From assembly GCA_023375675.1 (NCBI GenBank), contig JALQBC010000016.1, positions 744,001 through 808,000 on the forward strand: 64,000 nucleotides of DNA, given 5' to 3'. A program made the position numbers and the translations under genes. The notes under the pieces are model-generated. The model saw only the letters and a list, made by a program, of their open reading frames with translations, searched no databases and had not been told where the DNA came from. The number at the start of each line of letters is the position of its first letter. The stretch's first letter is position 1. The DNA is from Cytospora piceicola (Eukaryota > Ascomycota > Sordariomycetes > Diaporthales > Cytosporaceae). Positions 32,122 through 46,200 of this stretch are shown one piece after another.

Positions 32122-34005
32122 TTACCTCAGGAAGTAAGGAGCATTGTAAGCTGGTAAGAGCCAGGCAAGACGTACTTATAAGTTGTCTCCGCGTTACCCC
32201 GCCTACCCCACAAGCTACGCCCTTCTTCTGTCACCGGCGATCGAGGAGTCCGAAAGTTTTGTATAGTGCACGGTTCCGGTATGAATTGTAGTTTATTGCC
32301 ACTTTAGTAAAGTCAGCGAGTAGCCAACACATGATAACTCGAGATTTTTCAACCTTGCTTATACTTCTCGATATCAATATAGTAATATAGCTCTAGTCCA
32401 TGTCAGTCTGATACTATTATAGTGTCACTTGTTTCTAACGATTATAATCGTACGCCGGTCGAAAGGGTGTAGATTAGATATATAAAGTATGCCTGGACCG
32501 TGCACTACACAAACTTTTCAGACACCAGGATCGCCGGTAACAGTTGCTACTACCGGCAATACCTTCCGTTAAGAAGGTTGTCATTGTTTGTTTTAGAATG
32601 TCGGCAAGCATATGTAAGCTGTATTACTAAGACCTCCCTTTATCCTTAATTCTATTTAACCCTAAATTATCAATACTCTAACTAGCTATAGCACCTATAT
32701 AGAAGCATTAATTAACTATTAAAAGCAGTGTTTCTAGCTACTAAAATATTATAGTTACTAGAGATTACTAACGCTTATAGTGTATGCCGAAAGCTTTATA
32801 GCTACTTAAAGAAGTGCTATTTATATTTTAATAAAACCTTCTATTTACCTTACTAATACCTACTTAATATATTAGTATACTTAAAGGTTATAAACTTTAT
32901 AAAGCTATAGTATAGTAAACTAAGTAGTTATATATAGCGTATAATATATTATAATATAATAGGTATATTATAAAAGAGTTCTTTAAGTATATCTTAGTAA
33001 GGACTATTCGAGCTTCTTTTAGTTTCTAAATTAGAAATATAGCTTCTTACTAAGCAGAAAATCCTAAAACTGGGCGACATATTGCTATAACCAAGTATTC
33101 TATCTTTGAAACTCCCTTCCTAGCTCCCCGGTCTGGAAGGAGAAAGACTTAAATTCAAGTCCGAGATCGCCAATACACCTACCGAATAAAGTAGATGCAT
33201 TTTAAGCATGGCTCACTACATAGGTGGGACGCAAGTTTTAATATATAGGTCCAGGCTTGAAACTGAACTCCTCGACAAAGGTGTCCCAAATAGCCTGTCT
33301 AGATTAGTCACAATACCCTGGGTACATGGAAGGGAGAGACAAACCCAATGGCAATCCATCTCGCACCAATTCTTCTCCCCCGAAAAGCCGCCGCTAAGAG
33401 CGTTGAAAGACGGACTGCCCCTGAGTCCCGAAAGCTGCTCCGGTGATTCTAGGGCTTCTGTCTAAGCAGATTAGATTACAGGCCCAGCTCGAAAGCTCGA
33501 CAGCATACCAAAAATAACCTCGTCGCCGATATCTATCGCGTCCGCCAGGAGCGTACACGATCTTTCGAGCGCGCGCAGGAGAGCGGCGCTGTCCGGGTTC
33601 GCCTTCTCCTCTTCCTCGTCCAAACCCTTCCGCAGCAACGCCAGCCCTAGTAGCAGAATCATGCAAGTTAGTGACGCGCCCCAGCTCGCGGAACAGACGG
33701 GCCTTGGGAATCACATACGTTGTGGCCATGACCTCGGCGAGCAGGCTGACTAGTTGTGACAGAAAGTTATGAATTTTGAGTTCAAGAAGGTAATTAGGAC
33801 GGCTGGGGATGTGGGGTCCCCCGTTTCCAGATTGGTTCTAATTAAATGGTTTGAGCGAAAAACTATTTATGGGCCCATTGATTATCTATATGTGGATTTA
33901 TAAGGCCACTACCCGCCCTCTTTTGCTAGTCTCTTGTCCTGCATCCATGGATTCTCCGAGACTTGCTTTCTGTCGACCATCTTTTTATACATCTGACCAA
34001 GAGCT
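32122..34005. other. AT-rich decayed repeats and intergenic DNA, no supported gene
   Basis: The first 150 bp should be the transcription factor's promoter. From about 32280 to 33110 the sequence is AT-rich with RIP character. From about 33180 to 33730 normal composition returns; a minus-strand frame (33662-33471) reads like a short helical protein but has no partner exon or family. Confidence 0.5.
32560..32830. mobile_element. Decayed fold-back element arm
   Basis: ACCTTCCGTTAAGAAGGTTG is followed by TTTGTTTTA, GCAAGCATATG and, further on, ATTAAAAGCAGTG and GCCGAAAGCTTTATAG, the same order of landmarks as in the 16480-17115 arm, but with much greater divergence. Confidence 0.55.
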
Positions 34006-35028
34006 ATGGACACTTTTGATTATTTTCCGCTCCTCCCGAAAGAGTTGCGAGTAAAGATCTGGAGGCATTGCCTGCCTAACCGTGTCGTTGAGCTCGACTG
34101 GCCAGACCCGGAACTAGCCCAGGAAGCGTGCTGGCCTTGGGACGAGGAGAACGGCCTGCCCAGGTGCTCTATGAGGCTGACCTCCAAGATCAATGCCGCC
34201 CCCCCTGCCATCTCCCGAGTCTGTTACGAATCACGCACGGTAGCTCTCGAAACAGGTCACCGTATCGACCATGGACCCTGGTCAGAGACCATCAAGATCA
34301 GCACTCGTATGACTGGACAGTGGTTCAGCCCTACGCTCGATGTCCTTCACCTCCATTACTTCATCAATTACAACGTCGAGAACGCAGTTTCCGGAGACCC
34401 TCTACCATACCTTATCAGCATGGCACGCAGGACTCAGAGCGGCGCGTCCTTGAGCCGCTACTTGGCTGACACTAGCTGGGACAATAAAAATTTCATTAAT
34501 AATGAGGAGTGGGAGCTTTCAAAAGTGTACTCCATATGCTTCAAAGTTGTTTGTTTCCACTGCAATATGCAACCGGCTATCGACTCAGGGCTATTCGGGA
34601 AATTCGGGGACGAGATGATTGTATTGGTCGACTCGCGGCATCACCAACGGATCGACCAGTTTCGCCAGCTCTGGCAAACACATGGATTGAGGCAGGACAC
34701 TCGATCCGCCAATTTCTTTTCACAATACATCAACGATGATGCGAAGATCGATGGTGATAATACAATCCAGCAAGTTATGATCGACCTGGAAACGATGTGG
34801 TTACTAGCAAAGTGGGACCTAGGGAGGGGCCCAATGAAAGACGGCCACGGTAAAGACGACGTGTGGGAGAAGCAGTATACCGGCGACGAAGACTCAGATG
34901 ATGACAGGCCAGTCATTAGGCACTATAAGCCTAAGAAAGATCATCTATGGATATTAAGCGTTCTTTCTCGAATGCCTAAAATCCGCCCGACTATTATGTT
35001 CCGACTCTGTATAGACGATTGTTATTAG
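34006..35028 (+). CDS. 2EXR-domain protein, single exon
   Basis: The single-exon frame of 340 residues opens MDTFDYFPLLPKELRVKIWR, followed by HCLPNRVVEL and later ISRVCYESRTVALE. This is the pattern of the fungal 2EXR domain, a small module related to F-box-like proteins and abundant in ascomycetes. The middle contains TLDVLHLHYF, as in other members. The C-terminus has an acidic patch (GDEDSDDDRP). The biochemical role is unknown. It is the last intact gene before 29 kb of repeats; its stop codon lies only about 50 bp from a fold-back arm. Confidence 0.82.
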   Translation: MDTFDYFPLLPKELRVKIWRHCLPNRVVELDWPDPELAQEACWPWDEENGLPRCSMRLTSKINAAPPAISRVCYESRTVALETGHRIDHGPWSETIKISTRMTGQWFSPTLDVLHLHYFINYNVENAVSGDPLPYLISMARRTQSGASLSRYLADTSWDNKNFINNEEWELSKVYSICFKVVCFHCNMQPAIDSGLFGKFGDEMIVLVDSRHHQRIDQFRQLWQTHGLRQDTRSANFFSQYINDDAKIDGDNTIQQVMIDLETMWLLAKWDLGRGPMKDGHGKDDVWEKQYTGDEDSDDDRPVIRHYKPKKDHLWILSVLSRMPKIRPTIMFRLCIDDCY

Positions 35029-35077
35029 ACTTAAATAATGTTACAGAAAGTAAAAGAGAAGAGAAGAGTTTATACTT

Positions 35078-35605
35078 AATGCCTTCCGTTAAAAAGGTTA
35101 ATGTTTGTTTTATAAAGCAGGCGAGTATATAGAAAAATTAGTATCTTTAAGATTTATACTACCTAGTTTTAATTTTAATTAGCTCTGAATTATAATTATA
35201 CTAATTCGCTATAGCACCTGTTTAAAGGATTTAATTAGCTGTTAAAAGTAGTAATTTTAGTTGTTTTATAACTAAATATACTAGTAATTATAAGGCCTTT
35301 AATACCTGCCGGAAGGCTTACGGTTATTTTAAAGCTTAAATAAAGTCGGACTTACGATAAGGCTTTTTATTATAAACCTTAAGTTCGAACTAAGATACAC
35401 GCTCGAGTTTTAATCCGATTAAGACATACTTAGCTTAATCTGAAACTAAAGAAAAAGGGCTATTAAACAGTATATTTAATTAAATTATAGCCTTTAAGGT
35501 AAGCTTACTATTAAGGCTAATAGTTCTAATTCCTTAGGTTTCTTAAGTTTCTTAAGTTCTTAACCTAAACCTTAGCCCTTCCTTCCTTTCTTCTTTACTA
35601 AAAAC
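35078..35605 (+). mobile_element. Single arm of the fold-back element
   Basis: It starts TGCCTTCCGTTAAAAAGG and matches the 16480-17060 arm along its whole length, in the same orientation, including the TACCTGCCGGAAGGCTTACGG landmark near 35305. A partial second copy of its inner part (TTAGGTTCGAACTAAGATA) follows at 35615-35685. No inverted partner is seen nearby. Confidence 0.85.
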
Positions 35606-35714
35606 CTTAGGTTCGAACTAAGATAAACGCTTTAGTTTTAATCCGATTAAATAACACTTACCTTAATCTGCATCTATTTTAAGGTTATTAAGGTTATTTT
35701 ATTTATTTTTTTTT

Positions 35715-36345
35715 TATTTTTATTATTACTAGTAAGAAAGGGTTAGGATTAAAGAATTTTCAGTTAAATTATCTCGGTTAAATATTTAATCTAAATATAA
35801 ACCTATCCGTCAGATTTTTTTAAACCTAAATTTTAGTGCCTTCCTAGCACTTTTACGCCTTAGAATTAATCTAGCAGGCTTTATAAATGTTAATCTACGC
35901 TAGAATATAGTAAAAGGGGCCTTAAGTATACTAAGTAAAAGTCTAAAGTAAGTATACTTTTAAAGTTTAAAGTAAGTATACTTATACTAATTTAAATAAA
36001 ATATTTAATTTAAATACAGACTTATCTATTAGATTTTTTTAAACTTAAATTTTAGTACTTTCCTGCTACTTTAACACGCTAGAATTAATCTAGCAGGCTT
36101 TATAAATACTAATTTACGCTAAAATACAGTAAAAAGGGCCTTAAGTATACTAAGTAAAAGTTTAAAGTAAGTATACTTTTAAAGTTTAAAGTAAGTATAC
36201 TTATATTAATCTAAGTTAAATATTTAACTTAAATATAAACCTATTTATTAAATTTTTTTAAACTTAAATTTTAATACCTTCTTAGTACTTTTACGCTTTA
36301 AAATTAATCTAACAGGCTTTATAAATACTAATCTACGCTAAAATA
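35715..36345 (+). repeat. Repeat family block A with palindromic AAGTATACTT units, copy 1
   Basis: The block begins AAGAATTTTCAGTTAAATTA near 35753, which recurs at 47648. It holds three diverged copies of a roughly 210-bp unit (TTAGATTTTTTTAAACTTAA, then AATTAATCTAGCAGGCTTTA), each ending in AAGTATACTT palindromes. Confidence 0.8.
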
Positions 36346-36454
36346 TAGTAAGTAAGTAGCTAAAGCCCTTTAGGAATTAATATCCTTATACTTATTTAAG
36401 TAATATATATACTTTAACTATAAAATCGATTTATTTTTATTAAACTATTACTAA

Positions 36455-37205
36455 TATATATATACCGAGAGATAAGTTTAGTATATATAAGTCGATTTTT
36501 TCGATTACTTATATAAATAAATTTATCGGCTTACGTAAATACGTATTAAAGCTTACCGTAGTATACTATAAGGTAAACCTATATCGGAAAAACTATAAAA
36601 AGGTATATTAAAATAGCCCTTTTAAATAACAGTATATAATTTTAAGTAGTTTAATAAGAGGTTTAACACCTATACTACAAAAGGTTTATAAACCTAATAC
36701 TAATTAATAGCAGGTATTTAACAGTAGTTAACGCTGCTTATAATATTACCCTTAATAGAATAGTACACCTTATAATAGATTTAACAGTAGTTAATACTGC
36801 TTATAATACTACTTTTAATAGAATAATATACCTTATAATAGATTTAGCAGTAGTTAATACTGCTTATAATACTACCTTTAATAAACCTATAATAGATTTA
36901 GTAGTAGTTAATACCTTTTATAATACTACTTCTACTAGCCCCGGCTTTATTAATTAAAAAGCGCTACTTCTACTTAACGCTGTTTTTAAATAGCTTTTTA
37001 TTTAAGTTATATATATTATCTAAATATAAACTATATAGATTTCTTTAAAGTATAGCTAATATATATATATTAAGAGATAAGTTTAATATACATAAATCGA
37101 TTTTTTCGATTACTTATATAAATAAATTTATTAGCTTATATAAATATATACCGGAGCTTATTATAACGTACTACAAGGTAAACTTATATCGGAAAGACTA
37201 TAAAA
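36455..37205 (+). repeat. Block B: two copies of a 150-bp module flanking a protein-like minisatellite
   Basis: The module containing AAGTCGATTTTTTCGATTAC and ACCTATATCGGAAA-ACTATA occurs here at about 36455-36600 and 37060-37205. Further copies lie near 48785, 49345, 50180, 56478, 57260 and 57790, eight in all, always in the same orientation. Confidence 0.85.
36700..36950 (+). repeat. Minisatellite with VVNTAYNTTFN coding periodicity, array 1
   Basis: Units of about 45-65 bp contain GTAGTTAATACTGCTTATAA and TACCTTTAATAGA. Other arrays are at 49070-49235, 49630-50075, 56730-57145 and 57500-57670. Confidence 0.8.
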
Positions 37206-40200
37206 GGGCATTCGAATTAAAGTAATAATAACGGAAATAGAATTAATAGCAAAAACTTAAGTAAAGCTATTTAATTTATTAAATACCCTGTTTTTAAGTA
37301 TAACTTTCTATAAAACATACCCTTTCTTAAGTAGTATATATACTTAAGTAGATATTCTATATTATAATAGCTTATCTCTTTTTAGCCTAGCTAGTAATAC
37401 TCTTTAAATATATAATTACAGTAGTAATAAAACTTTAAGTAGTATATAATAGTAGCTAGTTAGTACTTATAGTTTATCTTTAAACTTTAAAGGTTTATTT
37501 TTAAACTTTTTATATAAAATATAAGCTTATTTTTAAATAAAAAACTATTTATATATAGTATAAGCCTAATTCGTTTAAGTAAATTATAATAAGTTTATAC
37601 TATTTTTTAAATAGTATTACTTAGGTATATTACGTAAGTATAGCTTATTTTATTCTATTTTAGCTATAGCTTAAGTAATAGTACTTTCCGAATATATAAT
37701 TATAATAGTAATAAGAACTTAAATAAGGTAACGGCGTAGTTTTAATAATAATCCGGGTTTTAAGCTTTTAAATATATAATAGCTTTTTAAAAACTTTATC
37801 TGCTAAATATTATAGTTATTTATTAAGCTAGTTCCTTAAAAGATTCCGAAACAGCGTTTTAACGTACGGTCTTTTAGCTATAAGAGTTACTAACAGGTTT
37901 CTTATTTTATACGGTTTTTATTACATAGTTTTTTAAATAGCTTAATAAACTAAAAGTCTCGGTTATAAAGGATTTATAGTAGGTTTTAACCTTATAAGCG
38001 CGGCTATTCCGGTAACTTACGTTAATAAAAAACGTTAGTTATATTAGTATAGGCTTTTTTTCAGATAAGTAATAGGTAATATCTGTTTTTAAAGAATATT
38101 AAATAGCTATACTTAAAATATTATAGCCGCTTTAATACTAAAGGATTATAACGTAATACTAAAGTTATATTGAATTTATAACTATACTTAAGGATATTTA
38201 AAAGTATAAAGGCTTATATACTAAAAGTAAAATTTATACCGTATAAGCCTTTACTATAGTAAAAGCTTATATTAAAAATATTTTCTTTAACTATAAGTTT
38301 AATTAATAAAGTATATATAAATAGAATATATAACGTATAAAAAGGCGTTAAAGGTAATATAACCTTATAGTAAAATATATAAATAAAACCGCTTAAAAGA
38401 ACTATATTATATCGATAGCTATTATTAAACTTAAATATAAAACTTTAATAGTAACGCGGATATAAATAAGAACGGCTAGTAAGCCTATAAGTAGTAATTC
38501 TGTTTCTTATAATAGCTTTTTACTTTAGATTTAAAATAAGGTTTTCGGCCGGAAAAGTTTAACAAGTTTATTAGATTTATTATAGCTTACTAGTCTTTTA
38601 AAAACCTTTTATAGGATTATAAGTTCTACGCTTTATTTAGCTATTTAACTAAATAATATTATAGTATAAAGTAGTTTCGAAGAACTTATAATAACAGATC
38701 GTTTTTTAATTTAAACTAGAAATTAAAATATATACCATATTAATTAACCTTATAAACTTTTCCCGCTTATACTAGTATATACTAATATATCGTACCTTTT
38801 ACTTTTAATAAATACTTTTACTTTTATTTTAAACCTTTTTTATTATTATTTTAAGTTAAAATATATATAAGTTTAAACCTTATAATAAGTATTTAAAAGA
38901 CCTATATTATAAATTATCTTTTAATTTAAACTTAAGTTTTTAACTATATTAGTTTTACTTTTTACGAAAGTATCTACTAAAGATATCTTTATTTATTATA
39001 AGTCTAAGTAATAAATAAAGGACTATAGTAATATTATAAAGTCTAAGTAATATAGTTTCTTTACTGTATTATATAATATTACGAACTTAAAGGTTAAAAA
39101 AAGTAATTTATTATAATTTTTATATTATCTACCGCTAGCTAAAGTTACTATTTTACTATAAGCTAATATAAAACTTTAATATAAAACTTAAATAATAACG
39201 TAACTAAAAAAAGGTTTAGCTAAAAAGCCTATAAGCAGTTATTTTTATTTCTTATATAGTTTAATATTTTAAAGACTTTTAGTTTAAGATAAGGTTCCTT
39301 TACCGAAAGAGTTTAATACGTTATTAGATTTACTATAATAGTTTTAGCCTTTTATAAACCTTTTAAATAAAATAGGTTTTACGTTCTGTTTTTAGCTTAA
39401 TAGTATAACGTAAAGTATATACGTTATATTACCTTTTTAACCTTATAAACTTTTCTTATTATCTGTTTTAACTATAATAGTATATTATTATCTTTATTCT
39501 ATAGAACTTAAACTTATAAAAACCTTATTTTTATTAAACTATTTAAGTTTAGTCTTTTTTAAAAATAAGTCTTATTAAGAGAATTTATATAAATAAATAT
39601 TTAGATATATTTATAATAAATCTTTAGCTTATTTATAAATTTATTATTAACTAAAGGATTTATTATTATCTAAGGAATTTTCTTATTTTCTTTTATTAAG
39701 CTATATCTTACTTAGACAGCTTAAAAAAGAAAATAAGAAAAATAAAAAAAAAAGTAAAGAAGAAAAGGTAATACTAAAACTACTTTTTTATTAATTAAGT
39801 GTTTATCTTAATAAGTTTTAATAAATAAATACCTTTTTTAGTATATAATATATACTACTTTTACTTTCCGAATATAAAAGTATTATTATATAATAATTTT
39901 TTAAACAGATTATTAAAAAGTTTAATTTTAAATTACCTAAATTAACTTACTACTAATATATAATATTTTAAATTTAAAATAGTTTTATTTCTTTTATATT
40001 CTTTACTTTTATATTCCCTTCTATATTTAATACCTTTTTTTTTTATATTCTTTTAAAAATATTTAAATTAAGCTACTATTAATATATAGTATAAAATTTA
40101 AAATAGTTTTATTTTTATATTATTTCCTTTCCTTTTATATTTTTTCTTTTATATTTAAGTTATTTTTTTTAAATCTAAGTTATATTTATAACCTTAATTA

Positions 40201-41403
40201 TTATAAACTAACTTATTTTATTACTTTATTTTATAACTATAAAGATAAAATATAATAAATAAAAAGTAGTAAATATTTAAAGTTCTTATTATCGTTATTT
40301 TTAATTATCTTTTATTTAATCCTTATTTTTATTTTTATTTTTATCCTTATCTTTATTATCTATTTAATTACTTACTTAGTTATTACCTACTTTATTTTCG
40401 TTATTTTCTTTATTATTATTTAGCTTATTTTTATTCTTATCGCCTATATTATTATTATCTAATAAATCTTCTTTTATCTTTTTAAAACTTAATAGCTTAT
40501 TAACTTATTATTACTTTAATTCTTTAATTTAATAAGTTTTAGTTTTAACTTCTTTAACCCCGGTAAGCCTTAGTTTAAGTAGATTATCTTTTTAAGTTTT
40601 ACTTTAAGTAATATTAATAATAAAAACCTTACTTACTTTAATATACTTAATAACTTTTAATATCTCTTTTTTAATTAAATAAGCTATAGTAATAAATATA
40701 TCTTCTTTTTTAAAACTAATAGCTTTATTTTAAGAATATTTAAAGTACGTTATACTTAAACCTTTTAAAATAAATATAAGTATATCTTTTTTAAATATAT
40801 TTATTAAATATCGGTATAGCTTTTACTAGTATACTTTAGCTTTAAGTATTTTCTTTTAAAACCTTAGTAAGTAGTTTTAAAAGTATATTAAAATCCGACT
40901 AACTATAGTTAACCTTTTCTTTCTTTTAATACCTTTTTTAGTTAAAAACTTATTAAGCTTTTTAAGTAGTTATAACTTTTATAAATCTTAAGTTTTTATA
41001 ACGTTAACTTTAAAAAGTAACGTTTAAATATTTTTAGTTATACTTTCTGTTAAGTAATTTTATTAAAAAGCTTTTTTATACTTTAAAATAAAATAACTAA
41101 GCTTTTTATTCTTATCTTAAGTAATATTCCGATAAGCTTATTCTTTATTTAACTTTAAGCTCCGGGCTAGCTTAGCTAATAAAGAACTCTTTTTACTTTA
41201 AAGCTTATAAAGTATTTATATAATCCTTTTCTGCCTTTAAATATTAAAAAAGTTTTCGAAGATTATAAATATTAATATTATAACGTTAAACTCTGCTATT
41301 TTATCTACTACTACTTTTTATTATACTTTTTATAGTATTATAGCGTTAAATAATATATTATTATTTAAAGTATAAATAAGTATATTAAACAGAGTAAGTA
41401 TAA

Positions 41404-41840
41404 AGGAAAGCTTATCGGTAATATTAACGTCGGTATTAATATCGGTAGTAGTAATATCGGTAGTAGCAGTATCGGTAATAGTAGTATTAATATCGATAGC
41501 TATAATATTAATATCGGTAGTAACGGTATCGGTAGTAACGGTATTAATATCGGTAGCTATAGTATTAATATCGGCGGTAGTATTAGTATCGGCGGCGGTA
41601 TTAGTATCGGTAGTAGCGGTATCGGTAGTAGCGGTATTAGTATCGGTAATAACGATATTAATATCAGTAGTAGTATTAGTATCGGTAGTAATAGTAGTAG
41701 TAGTAATATTAGTAATATTATCGATAGCGTTAGTATTAATAGCGGTAGCGGTAATATTAATATCGGTAGTATTAACGTCGGTAATATTAACGTCGGTAAT
41801 ATTAACGTCGGTAATAGTAATAGTAATAGTATTATCGGTT
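41404..41840. repeat. GGTAGTA/GGTATTAATATC low-complexity array, copy 1
   Basis: About 435 bp of trinucleotide-phased TCGGTA, TTAATA and GTAGTA units; before RIP it would have encoded a simple repeat rich in Gly/Ser/Asn on one strand or Thr/Asp on the other. Confidence 0.9.
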
Positions 41841-42939
41841 AACTAGTTATAAAGGCTTATAATAAATATCGCCTTTTTCTTTTATTTAATACTCTGTTTT
41901 AGTTCTTAGCTTTAAGTAAACAGTCTTTTATCTTTTTAACTAACTGTTTTACTAGCCTTTATTACCTTATTAAAATATATTTTAATAACTTACTATAAAG
42001 AATACTTTAGCTTAATATTATTTTTAATTAAGTTTATAAAGTAGTATTAATATTTAATAACTTAAAAACTTTAAGCTTTTCCGATATAAATTATAAACTA
42101 CTATCGATAATAACGATTTAAAATAGTATACTAAATATAAACGAATTTTAATATAATTATATTAACTAAGTTTAAAGTATAATAATAAACAGTTACTCTT
42201 TTTAATCGGCTACTATTTATTTTATTATAGTTATTCCTGCTTTTAAAGCTACTTTACGTTTTATTATATTCGTTATTATAGTTATACTTAAAAATAGTAG
42301 TATTATTAAAAAGTAAAAGTATAAAAGTTAAAAAGAAATATAAAAAAAAAGTAAAGATAAAAAGAAGTATATATAAAAATATTAATATAAACTAAAGTAA
42401 CCGAAATAGTATATAAAGATATATATAATAAAGAAAAGCAATAATATATCTTTTAAAAGTATACGTAATAATAAAAAGTAACTTTATATCTCTTCTTTTA
42501 TCTTTTAGTATCTTTTTTATAAGCAGACTTTTATTAAAAAGTATTTAATTAATAATATACTTAAGCTTATACTTAAATATTCTGTTTTAGCTAACGCCTT
42601 TAATAACGCTTTTAAAAAACTTAAAATAACTAAACTTAATTAGTTAAAAAAGAAAGGTTTTTAAACGCTTAATATTACTATTATTAGCTCTACTTATCTT
42701 ACTTATATCTTTAACTATATAGCCTTAATAAAACGCTAATAAACGACTTAAGTAAAGTAGCTTAGTTTTTTTTTTTTACTTTTTATTTTTCTTATTCCTT
42801 ATCGTATTTATTTATTAAAGTATAAAACGTCGATAAACTTTTAAAAACCTAATATCTAAAAGTAAAAGAAAAGAATAAAGTAGATTATATTTAAAGTAAT
42901 TATTAAAAAAAATAAACTTTTAAAAGTTAAAGAGCGATA

Positions 42940-43085
42940 ATAGTTATTAGTATAACGAATAGTACGGCGAAAATAATTAATAGTATAATAAATAGTACGG
43001 TAAAAATAGTTAATAGTATAATAAGTAGTATAGTAAAAATAATTAGTAGTATAATAAGTAGTATAGTAAGTAGTATAATAGGTTT
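42940..43085. repeat. AGTAGTATAATA minisatellite, copy 1
   Basis: Units resembling AATTAGTAGTATAATAAGTA are repeated with variations; the partner array is at 63655-63800 in the large duplication. Confidence 0.8.
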
Positions 43086-43299
43086 AATAAAGCTAAGCTT
43101 TTTAACGAAGATTTTTCTAATTAAAATTCTTTTAATTAAGTTTTTTTAATTAAAATAAACGCTTTAATATAGGTTTTTCTAATTAAGATAAACCTTTTAA
43201 TAAAGATAAACCTTTTTAAATAGAAATACTTAAGCTTTTAAGTTATAAGTAATTACTTTAATAAGTATAAAACCTTAATATATTATAAAAACGCTTAAT

Positions 43300-46200
43300 A
43301 TAACAGATCACCTATATCTTATATATAAAACTTATTTTTTACTTATTAAAAAGCTATAAAAACTAAGAAAAGAAATATTTTAACCTTTATAAATACTATT
43401 ATCTTTTATCGAGAACTTAAAATATACTAAAGATATACGTATATTAAACTTAAGTAAAGTAGTAAAATTATATTTTTAACTTAAAAAGTAACTATTTAAT
43501 TAACCTCCGGATACTTTTAAAGATAAACCGTTTATAACTATTAATATTAAGCCGCTTAAAAGCTGAATTTACTAGCTAAAAGAACTAATACTATAAAGAT
43601 AAAATCTATATTTATACTAGTAATTCTGCTTTAAAGAAAATAGCCTTAACTATTTTTAATATAAATAGCTTTATCTACCTTACCTAATAACCTTCCGACT
43701 TTAAATAGCTGTTAAACGTTTTTATAATTTAATAGTTAACTTTATACCTTTAAAAGTCTATTTATACTAAAGTTAATATTACTATAAATAATAAAATTTA
43801 TTTAATTTTAGTTTATAAAATCTCTTATATCCTCTTTATATAAAACTTAAGTATAGCCAGTATTATTTATATACTTTTCCTTCGGCTTTATATAGTTAAA
43901 AAGTATTTAACAGTTTACCTTTTAAATAAGCTATATAAAACCTTCTATAATAATCTTATTATACTAAGCTTTAAGTAAATCGGAGGCTATTTTACCTATT
44001 ATATCTATTTAAACTTTAAAGCTTTATTTATAGCTTTAAAAGCTATAACCGAATCGATAAGGTAAAAATAAAAACAGGCTTAAAGTTTTAATATTTATTA
44101 TAGTAAAGAAAACCTACTTTACTTATAATATACTATAAAAGACGTTTTACTTTAAACTACGTTTAATATATACTTTAATAGTTTAAAGGATAATAAACGC
44201 CTTATATATATTAAAAATAAAAACTTAAGTTTATTATAGCTATTTAAAGATATAATTTTACTATATAATATTAAGAATACTAAGCTTACTTATAAAAGTA
44301 ATAGTATCTTAGCCGTTATCGATAAGTTCTTTATAAAAAGCTATTAGTATTTAAATAATCTAATAAGTAGTAATACTACTATAGCTTTAATAATATAACT
44401 ATTAAATACTTAGCTATAGTATCTTAATATTATAATAGAGTTTTTAACTTTAAAGCTTAATTATATAACGCTTACTAAAGTATACTACTAATATAATACT
44501 TTACTTTTCTTAAATAGATAAGTTTATAAAGCACTATTTAATACTAAAGATTCCGATTCCGATTCCGATATAGTTTTCGAATTCAAGCTAAAGCTAAAGT
44601 TAAAATTAAACTTTAAACTAAAGTTAAAATTAAACTTTAAACCTAATACTTAAAATAATAGTTAAAGTTGTTAACACTTATTATAAATCTCTCGATCGAT
44701 AATAATAAAATACCTTTTATATTTATTTCGGGATTCTAACTATATTATCTTTAAGCTTATAAAAATAAGTCTTTTATTTAAAAATAGCTTTTTATATATT
44801 TAATCGTACTTAGTTTTAAAAGAAATCTTTAATATTATAAACGTTTAAACGCTTTAATATAAAGGTATTTATAACTTAAATTATAATTTTTAAATTTAAG
44901 CTACTATCTTTAATACTAATTATAAGGCTAATACTAAAGTTAAAGTAAAGAATATATTAGTTTAATTATATCTACGCTTAGCTAATAACCTATAAAACCT
45001 TAAATAATTTAAATAATAAGTTAAGCTTTAAATTATAAGATTCTTAGCTTTAAAGGTTTAAAAAATAAAGCTATCTTAGTTATAGCTAGTTTAAGCTAAT
45101 AGTATAAAGCTTAAAAGCTTTATTATAAAGGCTAATTATAATCCTTTCTTTACTATTTTATTATCGGAATTTACTTAGTTTTTATTTAGTAATATTAATA
45201 AACACTTACGTTTAATAAACTATATTACTACCCTTTATAGCGATAAGGAAACCTTATTCGGCGTTATATCGCTATATATAATAATAATACTTATATTATA
45301 ATAGTTTATTTTATTTAAATATCGTTTATTTTTTAAATTACTTATAAAAACTATTACCTTTATTATAAATATACTTAATAAAATAGCTAATTTTAAAATA
45401 AAATAGTTTATAGCCGATAAAGGCTTTACCTTTTTCCTTTATTATAATATTAATTAAAATAAGCTTACTTTTAAGAAATCTTTTATAGCTTATATTACTA
45501 TACCTTTATTATATAAGTATAATAAGATTATAGTATATTAATAAAAAGCCTTTAACTTTATTTTACTTTTCGAATTTATATTAAACTTTATTTATAATTT
45601 TAACATTTTATTTTAAAAAAGTAATAAACGTTTAATAGAAATTTTAGCTTAACTTATTATACTATAGTATAAAAAGACTATATTCGACGTTATATTCGAA
45701 AAGCCTTTTTAAGTAGTTATTATAAGCTTTAACTTTATACTTACTAATTTATAAAGCTTTATTATAAATATTAATAAAAGATAGTTTACTTTTATAATAG
45801 GTAACTGTATATCTTATAAATATATCTCTTATTACTTTAATTAAGCTTTTATCGACGAAAAAATTATAAAAAAAAAGAAATAAAAAGGTATACTTAAAAG
45901 TTTATATCGGTTATTACTTAATATAGCTTTTAAAGCTATAACTAGTTATAAGTTTAGCTTTATTAGATACTTCCGGTTTTAAGATATACTTTATTAAAAA
46001 TTCTTTTAATAAGTACTTACTTTTTTAAAACTAAATTAAAATAATAGTAAATTATTTAATATAGTAAAGTCTTTAAGCTATCCGGTTTTCTATATAGTAA
46101 TTTTAAAATAAGATAAAACAATACTATTAAATATAAACGTTAAAAACGTTATAATACTTATAACTAAACAGCTTAAAAATATTAAGCCGTTATAATTAAA

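Larger units (their letters stand above)
36930..43290 (+). repeat. Large direct duplication, copy 1 (more than 6 kb)
   Basis: It aligns in the same orientation with 57660-64000 at an almost constant offset of about 20.72 kb (anchors: 37211/57941, 37681/58411, 41431/62158, 43263/63980). Differences are mainly C/T and G/A. The second copy runs off the window. Confidence 0.9.

Noticed and set aside
33394..33729. Overlapping minus-strand frames (MATTYVIPKARL and MILLLGLALLRK)
   Set aside because: They could be two exons of a small gene, but no valid intron joins them and no family is evident.
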